This document shows, one piece after another, positions 12,596 through 22,699 of a DNA stretch of 64,000 nucleotides. The notes below the pieces were generated by a model. That model saw nothing but the letters and a program-made list of their open reading frames with translations, was not told the origin of the DNA and searched no databases. The stretch lies in the NCBI GenBank assembly GCA_036924285.1, contig JAYKYS010000007.1, positions 14,198,001 through 14,262,000 on the forward strand, in the 5' to 3' direction. Positions within the stretch are counted from its first letter, which is position 1. Every line of letters begins with the position of its first letter. The DNA comes from Asterella californica. Its lineage: Eukaryota; Streptophyta; Marchantiopsida; Marchantiales; Aytoniaceae. The translations under genes were made by a program, and so were the position numbers.

Positions 12596-14138
12596 CCCCC
12601 TGTAGTACGTACGAATGAATGCCCGATAGCTATTTTCCTTCTATATCTGCAAGATTTAGTCAATCTATAAAGTTTCAGAGATGGAACACACTGGAGAGAA
12701 GCAACCAGAAAGTATTCACGGGAACGACCATCCTGGACGCAACAGACGTCCCATTTGCCGACTAGTTCTATACTTGCAATCTGCTATACAGTCTGTGATA
12801 AAATCTTTCAATCGTTACTGACCATGCCAACTCCACTCACAAGGCTATTTTGTGAGAAAGAGCCTGATGCACGGATGTGTTCTTCGATGTGCAGGTTCAG
12901 CACAATCTCGTGAGCCTGACGCACAAGGCTGTCCATTTAAAGACATCGAAAGCCCCTCGTCGCACATACAAGAACTAACGGAGACAAGTAACAAACATCA
13001 CTTACCAACCTCGTTTAGCAGGTCCCTTGCACCCGACGAATGCCTGCCACCCTATTCAGCAACCTCCAGTAATTTTCTCTCTCCTCCTCAGGGAACGTCA
13101 GAGATGCCGCTCGTTCTCGTCCCAGAGGAAAGTCTTTCAAATCAATAACATGAGAATCAGACGAACAAGCGTAAGTCGGAAGTTCATCAGATCACTGGTG
13201 CTTCCTCGTAACGATCGACCTTCTAGCGATCTCTAAAATTCCAGCTTTTATTTTCTCAATTTGCAGATTTTAACACCAACCGGGGCAGTGACAAGAGATA
13301 AAACCTTCTCCCTGGCATCCTGTTTACCATTGCCTGGATAGAACTGGCAATAGCAAGATCCAGCGTCCGCAATTCTGTCATTCTCTGAGCGAACAAGGTT
13401 TCAGGTTCCCTACTCTGCCTCCTCCTCCCGACTCCCGGTTCGACTGACATAGTGACATAGGTAACCATGCCACGTGTGCTCAGACCAGGTTTCGATCAGT
13501 GATACTTGGAATTCAGGTGAAAGGTGAACAAATAAGTCGCGAACAGGTGGGAAAAGCTCCGCAGCGGGCTAGAAAGAGAAAGAAGTAGGAGGAAGGGAGC
13601 ACTCCTCATATGCAAATGAGAGATCCTATGGATGAAAAAACATCCCAATTGAAAATTATAACTACCATTATGCATTTCCATAACTAGCGTAAGGATTTGG
13701 AAGGGAGACGATTTGTAGTTTATTTAGTCATAATTCCAGATTCTTAATATTTATTAACTGTTAATTATATTATGAGATCTCAAAATTCAAAATTAGAGGA
13801 AATGAAGATTATTTACTTTTAAACAAATTACTCGTGAGATACGATTGAATATGATATCTACTCACAGCCGTCCATCATGAATGCGGCGTGACATTAGAAA
13901 GTCACTACATGGTGGTCGATATAAACTATAAACGAAGAGCAATGCAATTTTCCTATATTTATATTAAAACTCGTAAGAGAAGTCTTTATGTCTTATATAT
14001 ATGTTAAACTGACCAAGGCGGAAGAAATGTCGATCGAATAATAACTCCAAATCTCGAAATGAAACGAAACAAGCCTCTACGTGTGAGAAAGGATAAGCAA
14101 ACATAGGATGGATCTTCATACTCAAAAACTCCAAGCTC
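12596..14138. other. Spacer, no gene recognised
   Basis: Probable promoter region of the reverse-strand membrane-protein gene, followed by AT-rich DNA up to the target site of copia element A. The open frames at 12852-13148, 13027-13236 and 13256-13468 show no domain. Confidence 0.5.
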
Positions 14139-14143
14139 GAGCT

Positions 14144-14372
14144 TGTTAAAGATAATGTCTAGTCTATAGTCACATCTATAAGCACATCTCTATGTCTAGT
14201 AACTGACTAATGACTAGGCACATCTCATGTCTAGTAACTGACTAATGACTAACCTCTGTCCATAGGTTAGAGTATATAACAACCCCTCTCTTGGGAGATG
14301 ATGAGTCGACTGATCCCTTTACTGATATAACTTATACAGTGAAGAGTATTCACTTGGTTTACTTCTTTAACA
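14144..14372 (+). repeat. Copia A left (5') LTR
   Basis: 229 bp, with 8-bp inverted ends TGTTAAAG/CTTTAACA. It contains an internal tandem duplication of a unit starting GTCTAGTAACTGACTAATG that the right LTR lacks. It is followed directly by the primer site at 14373. Confidence 0.95.
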
Positions 14373-14386
14373 TGGTATCAGAGCTT
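14373..14386 (+). promoter_or_regulatory. Copia A primer-binding site
   Basis: TGGTATCAGAGCTT, complementary to the 3' end of plant initiator-Met tRNA. It abuts the LTR end with no spacer. Confidence 0.9.
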
Positions 14387-14423
14387 AGGCACGAGCATTA
14401 ACAAGGAGAATGAAGAACCAGAG

Positions 14424-14930
14424 TGTAAGATGAGGCTCTAGAGTGAACTCGAAACTCGAATGCCCGTGGTGGTGCATTCGTAGTCTTTATATAATGAGAG
14501 GAATAGTACATGATCAGCTTCCGGCCAATGCTCATCTCTCACGCGGATCGCTGATGTGGCTTACATGCAGCCTTAGATCTAGAACAACATCTAGAGGTTC
14601 AGAATGAGCCACGTAGAAGGCTCGCTGGAAGGTTCTAGAAGCTTCTTTCTAGAAACTTCCTTCTGGAAGCTTCCTGGCTGGAAAGTTCTAGAAGCTTCTT
14701 TCTAGAAACTTCCTTCTGGAAGCTTCCCGGCTGGAAAGTTCTAGAAGCTTCATTCTAGAAACTTCCTTCTGGAAGTTTCCCGGCGGACTTTTGGCGCACT
14801 CGCCTATTGGTAGAAGTACTATTTGCTGCATGTATTCTTCGGCCAACTTAGCCGTAACTAATTCTTATACCAAGGACTTCTATTAAACCAATTTCTCCTC
14901 TAGTTGATAAGTAGGACTCTACTTATTACA
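14424..14930 (-). repeat. Gypsy element 3' LTR
   Basis: 507 bp. It holds a TATATAAA box on the minus strand (14493-14486) and the heat-shock-element array at 14628-14779. The copia A sequence CAGAG precedes it. Confidence 0.95.
14628..14779. promoter_or_regulatory. Heat-shock-element array, 3' LTR copy
   Basis: The 3' LTR copy of the array described at 20279-20430: three 53-bp repeats containing alternating GAA and TTC units at 2-nt spacing. Confidence 0.8.
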
Positions 14931-14945
14931 AACCTCCCCCCTTTT
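14931..14945 (-). promoter_or_regulatory. Gypsy polypurine tract
   Basis: On the minus strand the sequence reads AAAAGGGGGGAGGTT immediately before the 3' LTR. It overlaps the end of the pol frame. It is the expected primer for plus-strand DNA synthesis. Confidence 0.85.
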
Positions 14946-17900
14946 AAGAAGCAACGTCCTCGTTGCTCAACTGCTGTTCGAAAGCTTGCACTATGAGTGG
15001 GGCGTGTGCAAGATTGGTTGCAGGTTCCCATGTTGCTTCATGTAATGGACAGCCTTTCCATTTGACCAAATAATCTACCCGTTGATGACGAGTCTCACGA
15101 ACACGTTTCTTTAAGATGCATTCCACTTCAAACTCTTCCTCGCCATCGATAATTTGAGGCAGTGGTCGCGACTCTTGCGAATTGCCAAATTGAGGAGGTC
15201 GTGGTGTATATCGCCGTAATAAAGACACATGAAAAACCGGATGAATCTTCATGTGGGGTGGAAGTTCGAGTTGATATGCCACTGCTCCAATTCTCCGGAC
15301 AACAGAGAAAGGCCCGATGAAGCGAGGGTTGAATTTACGACTGCCGATCAGAGTAAGGTTGGTTGTGGATAACCAAACTTGATCACCAATCGTGAACTCT
15401 TCATGCCGACGGTGTCCATCGGCATATTGCTTTTGTCGGTTCTGAGCAACTTGTAGTTTCACCTTAGCTTTGTCCACTCCTTGTTGAATTCGTGCAACGA
15501 ATTCATTAACAGCATCCACTTTGGTGTTGACTGACGACGTCGTGCTGAATCGTGTCAAACTTGCTGGTGTGAGAGGATGTTCGCCGTACATGAGATAAAA
15601 AGGTGTTTCACGAGTAGATGCATTGAGGGAGTTGTTGTAGGCAAATTCTACCAAAGGGAGTAAAGTGTCCCACTTCGCTTGCTCCTCCAGAGTAAAGGCT
15701 CGTAGCATGTCTTCAATGGTGCGATTGGCTCTTTCGGTTTGTCCATCGGTCTGTGGGTGATAAGCCGTAGACATGGCAAGTTTGGTCTTGAACAGACCAA
15801 ATAGAGTTCTCCAAAACATGCTCGTAAACTGAGGACCTCTATCTGTTATAAGCATCCGTGATAGACCGTGCTGAGCAAAAATGGTGTTCAAATATATCTG
15901 AGCAAGTTGCGGTGCTGAGACGTCTTTCGTGGTCGGTCGAAGATGGATCATCTTGCTAAGCTTATCGACGAAGACGACGATGGAGTCAAAACTTGAGCTC
16001 GTCATGGGAAGTTCACACACTAAGTCCATACTAACATGTTCCCAACGTTTGGAAGGGATCGGGAGGGGTTGAAGGAGACCGGAGGGTGCTTGATTTGTAG
16101 CCTTATTTTGTTGACACATTGCACAACTCCGAGTGTATACTGCAACATCCTCTGCCATCTTGGGCCAATAGAACACTCGTTGGACTGCTTCCAACGTCTT
16201 TTCTGCCCCCATGTGTCCTGCAATGGCTGAATCGTGACATTCAGTTAGTATGGTGGTACGTAGTTCTGGATCATCTGGGATCCATAACTTCCCTTCATGG
16301 AATACCAAACCATGGTTGCGGGTGATGGTTCTTGAAGGTTTTGCTGCGACAGTCTGTGCATCCGATTTTGTGCCCTCGATCAATTTTGTCCAGAAGTCAG
16401 AATTCACCTTGACTTCAGAGACTATGTTATGCACCATAGGCATGCGGGTTAATGCATCAGCAATTTGCTTCTTGCCCTCAACGTACGTGATGGTCATGTT
16501 GAATCGCTGCCTCCATTCTGTCCAACGGATTTGTCTCTTTGAGAGATCCTTCTGCGTCTCCAAATAGACTAAAGGTTTGTGGTCTGTCTCGACCACAAAA
16601 GCCTTCTCCCCTAGATAGTGCTTCCAATGCTTAGTAGCGAGAACTATCGCCAATTCTTCTCTCTCGGTGGTGTGATAGTTCTGTTCTGCTGGTAACAACT
16701 TCCGAGAGAAGTATGCAATTGGATGCCAACCATCCTTCCATTCTTGCTGCAACACCGCCCCTACTGCCGTGCCTGATGCGTCCGTTGCTAACTTGATAGG
16801 TTTTTTTGGGTCGTACCACTTGAGGATCGGAGCATGTAGTAGCGCGGTTTTCAATGCTTGAAAACCTACTTCTTGCGCTGTTCCCCACATCCATTTCTTG
16901 CCTTTGCCTAACAGGGCAGTTAGTGGTTGTGCAAGCTTGGCAAAATGCTTAACAAATCTACGATAAAATCCTGTCAATCCCAAGAAGCTCTTAAGTTGGG
17001 TCTGATCTTCTGGAGCCTTCCATTGTTGGATGACAGCTATTTTATCGGCCATTACTTGTATGCCTTCTGCACTCACTCTGTGTCCTAAGTAGTCCACCTC
17101 CGTCTTGCCAAATTCACATTTTGAAATTTTGGTGTACAATTTATTTTGGCGGAGTACTTGGAGAGCCTCTCTCAAATGGTGCACATGGTCCTCCATAGTT
17201 TTGCTATAGACTAGGATGTCGTCAAGAAATACAACGACTGATCTGTCTAAGTACGGACGGAATATGTCATTCATCAGGCCCATGAAGGTGGCCGGTGCAT
17301 TTGTGAGACCAAATGGCATTACTAAGTATTCGAAGTGACCATACCTTGTTCGAAAGGCAGTCTTTTCCACATCTTCATCAGCGATTCGAATCTGGTTGTA
17401 CCCGCTCCGCAAGTCTAGCTTCGTGAAGTACTTTGCTCCTTCGAGTTGGTCGAACAAGTCATCCATCCGAGGTAGTGGATACTTATTCTTCACCGTTTGT
17501 TGATTGAGTGCTCGGTAATCGATGCACATCCGTAGGCTGTTATCCTTTTTCTTAACAAAAAGGACTGGAGCTCCATATGGTGACACGCTGGGCTGGATGA
17601 ACCCTTTTTGTAACATCTCCTCGATTTGCGCCTTGCACTCCTCCAATTCATGTGGCGCTAGTCTGTATGGGGCCTTACAAGGAGGGGTGCTCCCTGGAAT
17701 CACCTCGATTTTGTGGTCAATCCTTCGTTTTGGTGGTAATCCTGAAGGAAGATCATCGGGAAAGACATCCCCATATTCTGCTATCACTCCAGTCAAGCTG
17801 TCTGGTATCTGCCCGTCGAGTCGTGCACTCGGGACTTCTCTTATTAAACCCAAAAAACAGACATCGTTGTTACGTATAGCACTTGTACCTATTACATACA

Positions 17901-18303
17901 AAGGCAAGTTCTGTCTTCGAGATCTCACTCTATCTCCGAAGATTTTCCACTGTTTGGTTTTCACCACTTTTCTTCGCCAATCCACTTCGGGATTATACTG
18001 CTCCATCCACGGCATACCCAATATGACATCATAACGGGCTAATGTGATCACTCGTCACTCAATATCTTCACGATATTCACCTAAAGTAAGTTCTATCTTT
18101 CGAGGTAGAGATTCAATCTTCTCAGTCTGTCCATTGGGCAGTTCCACCTCTTCACTCTCATCACTTTCTAACTCCATTCCCAACTTCATAGCAGTCGATC
18201 GAGACAAAAAGTTCTCTGTTGCACCAGGATCGATTAGTACTCTCACCTGGGTCCCTTCCAAGACTCCATCCACGACAATCAGTTGTGCATTGTTTTTTGT
18301 CAA
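14944..18303 (-). pseudogene. pol: Gypsy pol: protease, RT, RNase H, integrase, chromodomain
   Basis: The pol frame enters by -1 frameshift from gag at 18381 and is open to an in-frame TGA at 18057-18055, then to 14944. Protease: VLIDPGATENF, the D-P-G variant seen in plant chromoviruses. Counting residues from 18051, reverse transcriptase spans about 150-330, with the catalytic FLDD at 275-278. RNase H starts near TDASGT (about 423). Integrase has an H-H-C-C finger (H606, H613, C643, C646) and the D/D/E residues D675, D737 and E773. The chromodomain (about 975-1025) includes [17 protein letters not shown]. The TGA replaces the codon between ..REDIE and RVITL, where one base change would explain it. 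Apart from that stop the protein is complete, so this copy is inactive unless the stop is read through. Confidence 0.93.
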
Positions 18304-18341
18304 TCTCCTTCTCCTTCCCTCGCCTTTCTTCTCCCTCCTTG

Positions 18342-18387
18342 CACCAGTAAGGCCGCGAGGTGCATTTACTGGTGTTCTTCGTTTCCC
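18342..18387 (-). promoter_or_regulatory. -1 ribosomal frameshift signal at gag/pol
   Basis: On the minus strand: slippery heptamer G-GGA-AAC in the gag frame (18387-18381), a 6-nt spacer GAAGAA, then a perfect 9-bp stem CACCAGTAA/TTACTGGTG (18374-18366 with 18350-18342) and a 15-nt loop. The gag stop TAA lies in the 5' arm of the stem. A -1 slip moves the ribosome exactly into the protease/pol frame, which is open from this point. GGGAAAC is an established retroviral slippery sequence. Function here is inferred from architecture. Confidence 0.75.
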
Positions 18388-19496
18388 AGTCTTGCCTCGA
18401 TTTCTTCATCTCCTTCCGTCTCATTCAGATGATTCAGAGGTCGACGATATGAAGGTCTTGGATCTCTAGGAAAACGACTTCGGCAATTTGCAGCTATGTG
18501 ACCGAATCGCCCACAGTTGTAACATCGACGTTGCTCGAGTTGAGGTGTAGCATTCCTGACACCTTCTCCTCTAGGAGCTCCTTGACGTCTTTCTTCTGGC
18601 CGCCCTCGACGATCTCCACCTTGAAATTGTCGTGGCTGATAGCGGATGTTGCCTAGCTCCATGGGTGTCGGACCGTTTGCATACGGGATTTCGGATCTAT
18701 TCTGATGATTTGGTGGAATCATCACTTCTCCTCCTAATGCTCCAGCAATTCTTTGAGCGCAAGCGATGGCCTCAAAAACCGTGAGTGGGTTTTGCACCAT
18801 TACTTCTTGTCGAATTCTTTCCTTCAACCTCCTCTTGAAATTATCAAGAGCCTCCGCCGGACTCATATCAGTAATTGCAACTTGCAAGTCGAGGAAGGCT
18901 TCTACATACTCTTGAAGGCTTCCCTTCTGTTTTAATCCCCACATCCTCATTCGAGCCATTTGCACCGAGTCCACAGACTGGAAATTCTTCAACAACCCTT
19001 CTTGCATTGCAGTCCATGTGACTGTCCTCCCTTCCGTCAACACCGATCTCTCCCATGCATCATACCACGTGAGAGCTTTATCAGTCAAGTAGCCACACGC
19101 AAACACTCCCGCTACGTGGTCCGTGATTTGCGTACTGAAAAGTCGCAAATATCGATTCATCCGAGAAATCCAATTCTCGACTACTCCCATAAGTCGTTGG
19201 CCTTTGTACGGTTCAATGTTACATGTCTTCTTCATCCGTAGTAGCAGGGCACCTTCCTCATCGACTGGAACTCTAACGATTTGTGCCACGGGTTCTCTTG
19301 GTGCAGCTTGCTCTCCCACCACCGGTACTCCTTGAGACGATCCTTCTCTTGCAACGTCTGTCATACTCTGACCCTCGAGGTTCAGCATTTTGTTCTGTAA
19401 TGCTTCAACCGTCATCTTCATCTCTCGAAATTCGGTCAGCATGCCTTGCATCAGTTCCTGCATCACCAACTCTGGATTTGGAGGTTGTTGCTCCAT
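18366..19496 (-). CDS. gag: Gypsy gag (capsid/nucleocapsid)
   Basis: 376 residues, intact from ATG to TAA. It forms the structural coat of the retrotransposon particle. The central region has the retrotransposon gag fold pattern (FACGYLTDKALTWYDAWE, LLKNFQSVDSVQMARMRMW, GSLQEYVEAFLDL). A single CCHC zinc knuckle, CYNCGRFGHIAANC, sits near residue 328. A helical N-terminus (about 10-45) could mediate assembly. The frame ends within the frameshift stem, 15 nt after the slippery site. No lesion is visible. Confidence 0.93.
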   Translation of the reverse strand: MEQQPPNPELVMQELMQGMLTEFREMKMTVEALQNKMLNLEGQSMTDVAREGSSQGVPVVGEQAAPREPVAQIVRVPVDEEGALLLRMKKTCNIEPYKGQRLMGVVENWISRMNRYLRLFSTQITDHVAGVFACGYLTDKALTWYDAWERSVLTEGRTVTWTAMQEGLLKNFQSVDSVQMARMRMWGLKQKGSLQEYVEAFLDLQVAITDMSPAEALDNFKRRLKERIRQEVMVQNPLTVFEAIACAQRIAGALGGEVMIPPNHQNRSEIPYANGPTPMELGNIRYQPRQFQGGDRRGRPEERRQGAPRGEGVRNATPQLEQRRCYNCGRFGHIAANCRSRFPRDPRPSYRRPLNHLNETEGDEEIEARLGNEEHQ

Positions 19497-19541
19497 GATC
19501 GCTCTCTCTCTCTCTTACGACACGTAAGTTTCAAGCTTCTC

Positions 19542-19745
19542 CTAGTACAGAGTTATGACGGCCACTCGGAAACGTTCGTATACTACAGGTACTACAAAAG
19601 GGACAGGAGAATCAATTATCTCGCGATAGAAATCCTCACCAAAATTTCTAATCACAAACTCTCTATGTAACGATTTCGGTCTGCAGACATAGCGGATCTC
19701 CACCCACGTGTTGAAGGGAACAGGAGCGGGTAGGTTTAGATCCAT
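19542..19745 (-). CDS. Gypsy leader ORF b, homologous to leader ORF a
   Basis: 67 residues from an ATG (MDLNLPAPVPF...). It contains REFVIRNFGEDFYREIIDSP followed by VPFVVPVV. It starts 5 nt after the stop of leader ORF a, to which it is clearly homologous (both share MD..-PAP-, -FGEDF- and SPVP...PVV), and it ends 45 nt before the gag ATG, in the same frame as gag. No known domain is recognised. Possible roles are a small accessory protein or a former N-terminal extension of gag; a translated upstream ORF with regulatory effect is also possible. Confidence 0.5.
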   Translation of the reverse strand: MDLNLPAPVPFNTWVEIRYVCRPKSLHREFVIRNFGEDFYREIIDSPVPFVVPVVYERFRVAVITLY

Positions 19746-19750
19746 GCTCA

Positions 19751-19966
19751 CTAAATCAAGATGTAGACGGTCAAATCCCAACTAGCTGCATATGTCACTA
19801 CTGGAAGAATCACCGGGACTGGCGAATTCATCACTTGACCCATGAAATCCTCACCGAAATGATAAACAAGATACACTCGAAAATGCTCTCGACGCATATA
19901 CATAAGCTTGATATGGAAAGGATTCAAGAATGGTAATTCTGGAGCTGGAAATCTACCCCCATCCAT
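19751..19966 (-). CDS. Gypsy leader ORF a
   Basis: 71 residues from an ATG (MDGGRFPAPELPF...). It contains HFRVYLVYHFGEDFMGQVMN followed by SPVPVILPVV. It lies between the primer site (20060) and gag. Tandem homology with leader ORF b over about 45 residues argues that it is, or was, translated. The family is unrecognised. Confidence 0.5.
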   Translation of the reverse strand: MDGGRFPAPELPFLNPFHIKLMYMRREHFRVYLVYHFGEDFMGQVMNSPVPVILPVVTYAASWDLTVYILI

Positions 19967-20059
19967 CACATAGCTCTCTTGATACACTCAGAGTTCCAAT
20001 TGCTAGGTACCTCGATCAAAGGTCCTTCTAAGAGGGGTAATCCGCTCTCTTAGAGTTTC

Positions 20060-20073
20060 CTGCTCTGATACCA
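20060..20073 (-). promoter_or_regulatory. Gypsy primer-binding site
   Basis: On the minus strand TGGTATCAGAGCAG, matching initiator-Met tRNA, one base inside the 5' LTR. Confidence 0.9.
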
Positions 20074-20074
20074 T

Positions 20075-20581
20075 TGTAAGATGAGGCTCTAGAGTGAACT
20101 CGAAACTCGAATGCCCGTGGTGGTGCATTCGTAGTCTTTATATAGTGAGAGGAATAGTACATGATCAGCTTCCGACCAATGCTCATCTCTCACGCGGATC
20201 GCTGATGTGGCTTACATGCAGCCTTAGATCTAGAACAACATCTAGAGGTTCAGAATGAGCCACGTAGAAGGCTCGCTGGAAGGTTCTAGAAGCTTCTTTC
20301 TAGAAACTTCTTTCTGGAAGCTTCCCGGCTGGAAAGTTCTAGAAGCTTCTTTCTAGAAACTTCCTTCTGGAAGCTTCCCGGCTGGAAAGTTCTAGAAGCT
20401 TCATTCTAGAAACTTCCTTCTGGAAGTTTCCCGGCGGACTTTTGGTGCACTCGCCTATTGGTAGAAGTACTATTTGCTGCATGTATTCTTCGGCCAACTT
20501 AGCCGTAACTAATTCTTATACCAAGGACTTCTACAAAACCAATTTCTCCTCTAGTTGATAAGTAGGACTCTACTTATTACA
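20075..20581 (-). repeat. Gypsy element 5' LTR
   Basis: 507 bp; promoter LTR of the leftward element. From right to left: U3 with the heat-shock-element array (20430-20279), a TATATAAA box (20144-20137), then R and U5 up to the primer site. Confidence 0.95.
20279..20430. promoter_or_regulatory. Heat-shock-element array in the 5' LTR
   Basis: Three tandem 53-bp repeats. Each holds GAA-nn-TTC-nn-GAA-nn-TTC, then TTC-ta-GAA-ac-TTC and TTC-tg-GAA-gc-TTC with 1-nt steps between blocks. This gives about 30 nGAAn/nTTCn units in 152 bp. Perfect trimers occur at 20284-20296, 20298-20310 and 20312-20324 and recur 53 and 106 bp later. The array lies 135-290 bp upstream of the TATA box in transcription direction. 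Heat-shock factors bind exactly this inverted GAA/TTC pattern. Confidence 0.8.
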
Positions 20582-20715
20582 CAGAGAGTGAAAAGGACAT
20601 AGAGTGAGCACACCACCTTCAACTGAAAAGTGAGAAAGAAGGCGCAAATTTCTGGTCAAACTACCTTTGATTGTGTTTTTGGAGGGGAAGGAGATCGAAT
20701 TAGGCAAATCTGAGA

Positions 20716-21806
20716 GTGGATTTGGGGTTAACAAGGCTTCGCCTTTGTGTTAGGGATTTGCAAAGAGCTTTCCAACGGTTCAACTTTCGACCCAAACGGA
20801 TCTCGTATAAGGAAATAATGGATATCTTGGAGGCTAAAACCTCTAAAGATGCTTGGGATACTTTCACCAAGAAACACGAAGGAGCTGCTCGAGGGAGGAA
20901 GAGAATGCTACGCAGAAAGTTAAACACTTTGCAGATGGTTGCAGGCATCTCACTCGAAGAGCACTTCAATACTGTCAAAGGGTTGCTACAACAACTGAAG
21001 AATCTGGGTGGAGATATAGATGAGGACGACTTGGTGTTTATAGTGCTCCAGAGCTTACCAGAACCGTATGAGCACTTCGTCAAAGCAGTTGATGTTCGTA
21101 AGGAACCTGTCTCATTTGAAGAACTGCAAACATTAGCTTTGCAAGAAGCAATGAATATCGAAACCAAGTCAACTCAAACAACTACAACAACTGATGCAGC
21201 TTTCTTCTCCAAGAAGAGAGATCACAAGCGGGGTAGAACTCAAGACTCGTAATCCAAACAAAAGGAGCATTGGGACAACAAGAGAGGCAAGTTCAACAAA
21301 CGAGATTCAGAGGGCAACTCCAATAAACCGAAACCTGGGAACTGCAACTACTGTAAGAAACGTGGTCACTATGCTTATGAGTGCAGGAAGAAGGCATTTG
21401 ATCAACGTTCCAACACAAACAACAGAGGTAACTTCGTACAGACAACTGATCACGATGAGAAGCTGTTCTTTACTGCCATGTATACAGACACACATGACCA
21501 ACAATGATGGATTGATTCTGGAGCTTCAAATCATATCACCTCAAAGAAGGAGTGGTTTCAAGACTTTCATCCTCTTAATGGACCAGAGATTCGACTAGGA
21601 GATGGTAAAGGCTACCAAGTCCAGGGAGAAGGTAACATTCGAATTAAGCTACCTTCTGGTCAGATAAGAATCATTGGAGGTGTCTGGTTTGTACCTGGTG
21701 TAGTGCATAATCTCATGAGTGTTGGTAAACTTGCTGCAAACGGGTTTCAACTGTCATTTGATGCACAAGGATGTTCAATTCTTGAACAAGGATCTGTAGT
21801 AGCTAC
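20716..21806 (+). pseudogene. gag: Copia A gag and protease (5' part)
   Basis: One frame encodes a UBN2-type copia gag (EIMDILEAKTSKDAWDTF, LQMVAGISLEEHFNTVKGLL, DLVFIVLQSLPEPYEHFVKA). A zinc knuckle CNYCKKRGHYAYEC (about 21340-21381) and protease WIDSGASNHITSKKEW (from 21508) follow. TAA at 21250-21252 and TGA at 21505-21507 interrupt it. No ATG is visible at the N-terminus, so the gag start is lost or mutated. The frame continues across the copia B insertion into 27159 once the GCTAC duplication is allowed for. Confidence 0.9.
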
Positions 21807-22037
21807 TGTTGATATAGTCCCAAGCTCTAGTAGATCGACGACTACCATTAGCCGGAGTGGTTAGGGTTGTTAGAGTTAGTTAGAGGGCTAACCCACCATT
21901 AGGGTTTCCCTTGTACTCACCTCCACTATATATACAGAGAGAGGCAAAGCCTCTCTCATCTCATTCCTATTTTACTTCCTTGTCTACTCGCTCTCTCTCT
22001 CTTCTTGGAGTGTCCTCGAAGTATCGATCTTTCTACA
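21807..22037 (+). repeat. Copia B 5' LTR
   Basis: 231 bp, TGTTGATA...TTTCTACA. A TATATATA box at 21927-21934 is followed by a perfect hairpin, GAGAGAGGC-AAA-GCCTCTCTC (21937-21957), which should lie near the transcript start. A CT-rich microsatellite follows. Confidence 0.95.
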
Positions 22038-22699
22038 TGGTATCAGAGCTGGTGAGAGCGTGTGTCCCTTGCTGATGAGCAAGATGGAGATTGGAGTACA
22101 GGAGAGAGCAGCCGAAGTTGTGTCTGATGTCGAGCACTATCCTGCTGATGCGTTCGGGTGAGGGGAAACCGTTTCTTTCGCCACCAGAAACTTTGAACGC
22201 GATTTCGGAGGCCTAGACGATTTTTTCTCGTTGTTTTCTGTCGACCAACCCTTTTAGGGCTGTCTTGTTCAGAAGGTGCGAATTGTGTACTGGGCCAAGT
22301 TTCAGTCGATTTGGAGATTTCCAGCGGCAATTTTTCAAACGGATCTTTTTCGACCAAAACGAAAGTTTTAGGACTTGAGTCCAAAACTAATCCTGTTTCC
22401 TGCCCATCCCTAGCTATTTGAAAATTTCTGAAAATTTCAAGGGGTCGCACGCCCATTTTTGACCTCATTTGGTCTAGTTTCGACCTTTCTTGGTGTGTTC
22501 TTTCGACGTTTCCGTCGTGTTTTGTACACCTACAGTTCGCGCACAGTTTCTTTTCTCGTTGTTGCTGCAGGAGGAGTTCGCGGAGTCGCCTCGTTGTGAC
22601 TTGTGACAACTCTTGATCGCGCGGTGGGGAGAGACGAGTTTCGTGAACAATCTGTGAGGTTTTCCGCGTACAGAACCGAGCAATTTCGACATTGCAGCT

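Larger units (their letters stand above)
14424..20581 (-). mobile_element. Ty3/gypsy chromovirus inserted in copia A
   Basis: Two 507-bp LTRs (14424-14930 and 20075-20581) begin TGTAA and end TTACA on the plus strand and differ by about seven bases by eye. The 5-bp target duplication CAGAG lies at 14419-14423 and 20582-20586. The element is transcribed leftward: primer site at 20060-20073, two leader ORFs, gag (19496-18366), a -1 frameshift signal, protease, reverse transcriptase, RNase H, integrase and a C-terminal chromodomain, then a polypurine tract at 14945-14931. The 6158-bp size is typical of plant chromoviruses. One in-frame TGA (18057-18055) breaks pol. Low LTR divergence indicates a recent insertion. 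Confidence 0.97.

Noticed and set aside
17522..18034. 170-codon plus-strand frame
   Set aside because: Antisense shadow of the chromovirus protease/RT region.
18200..18235. D-P-G instead of D-S/T-G in the chromovirus protease read as a lesion
   Set aside because: D-P-G variants are, to my knowledge, common in plant chromovirus proteases, so this is not evidence of inactivation.
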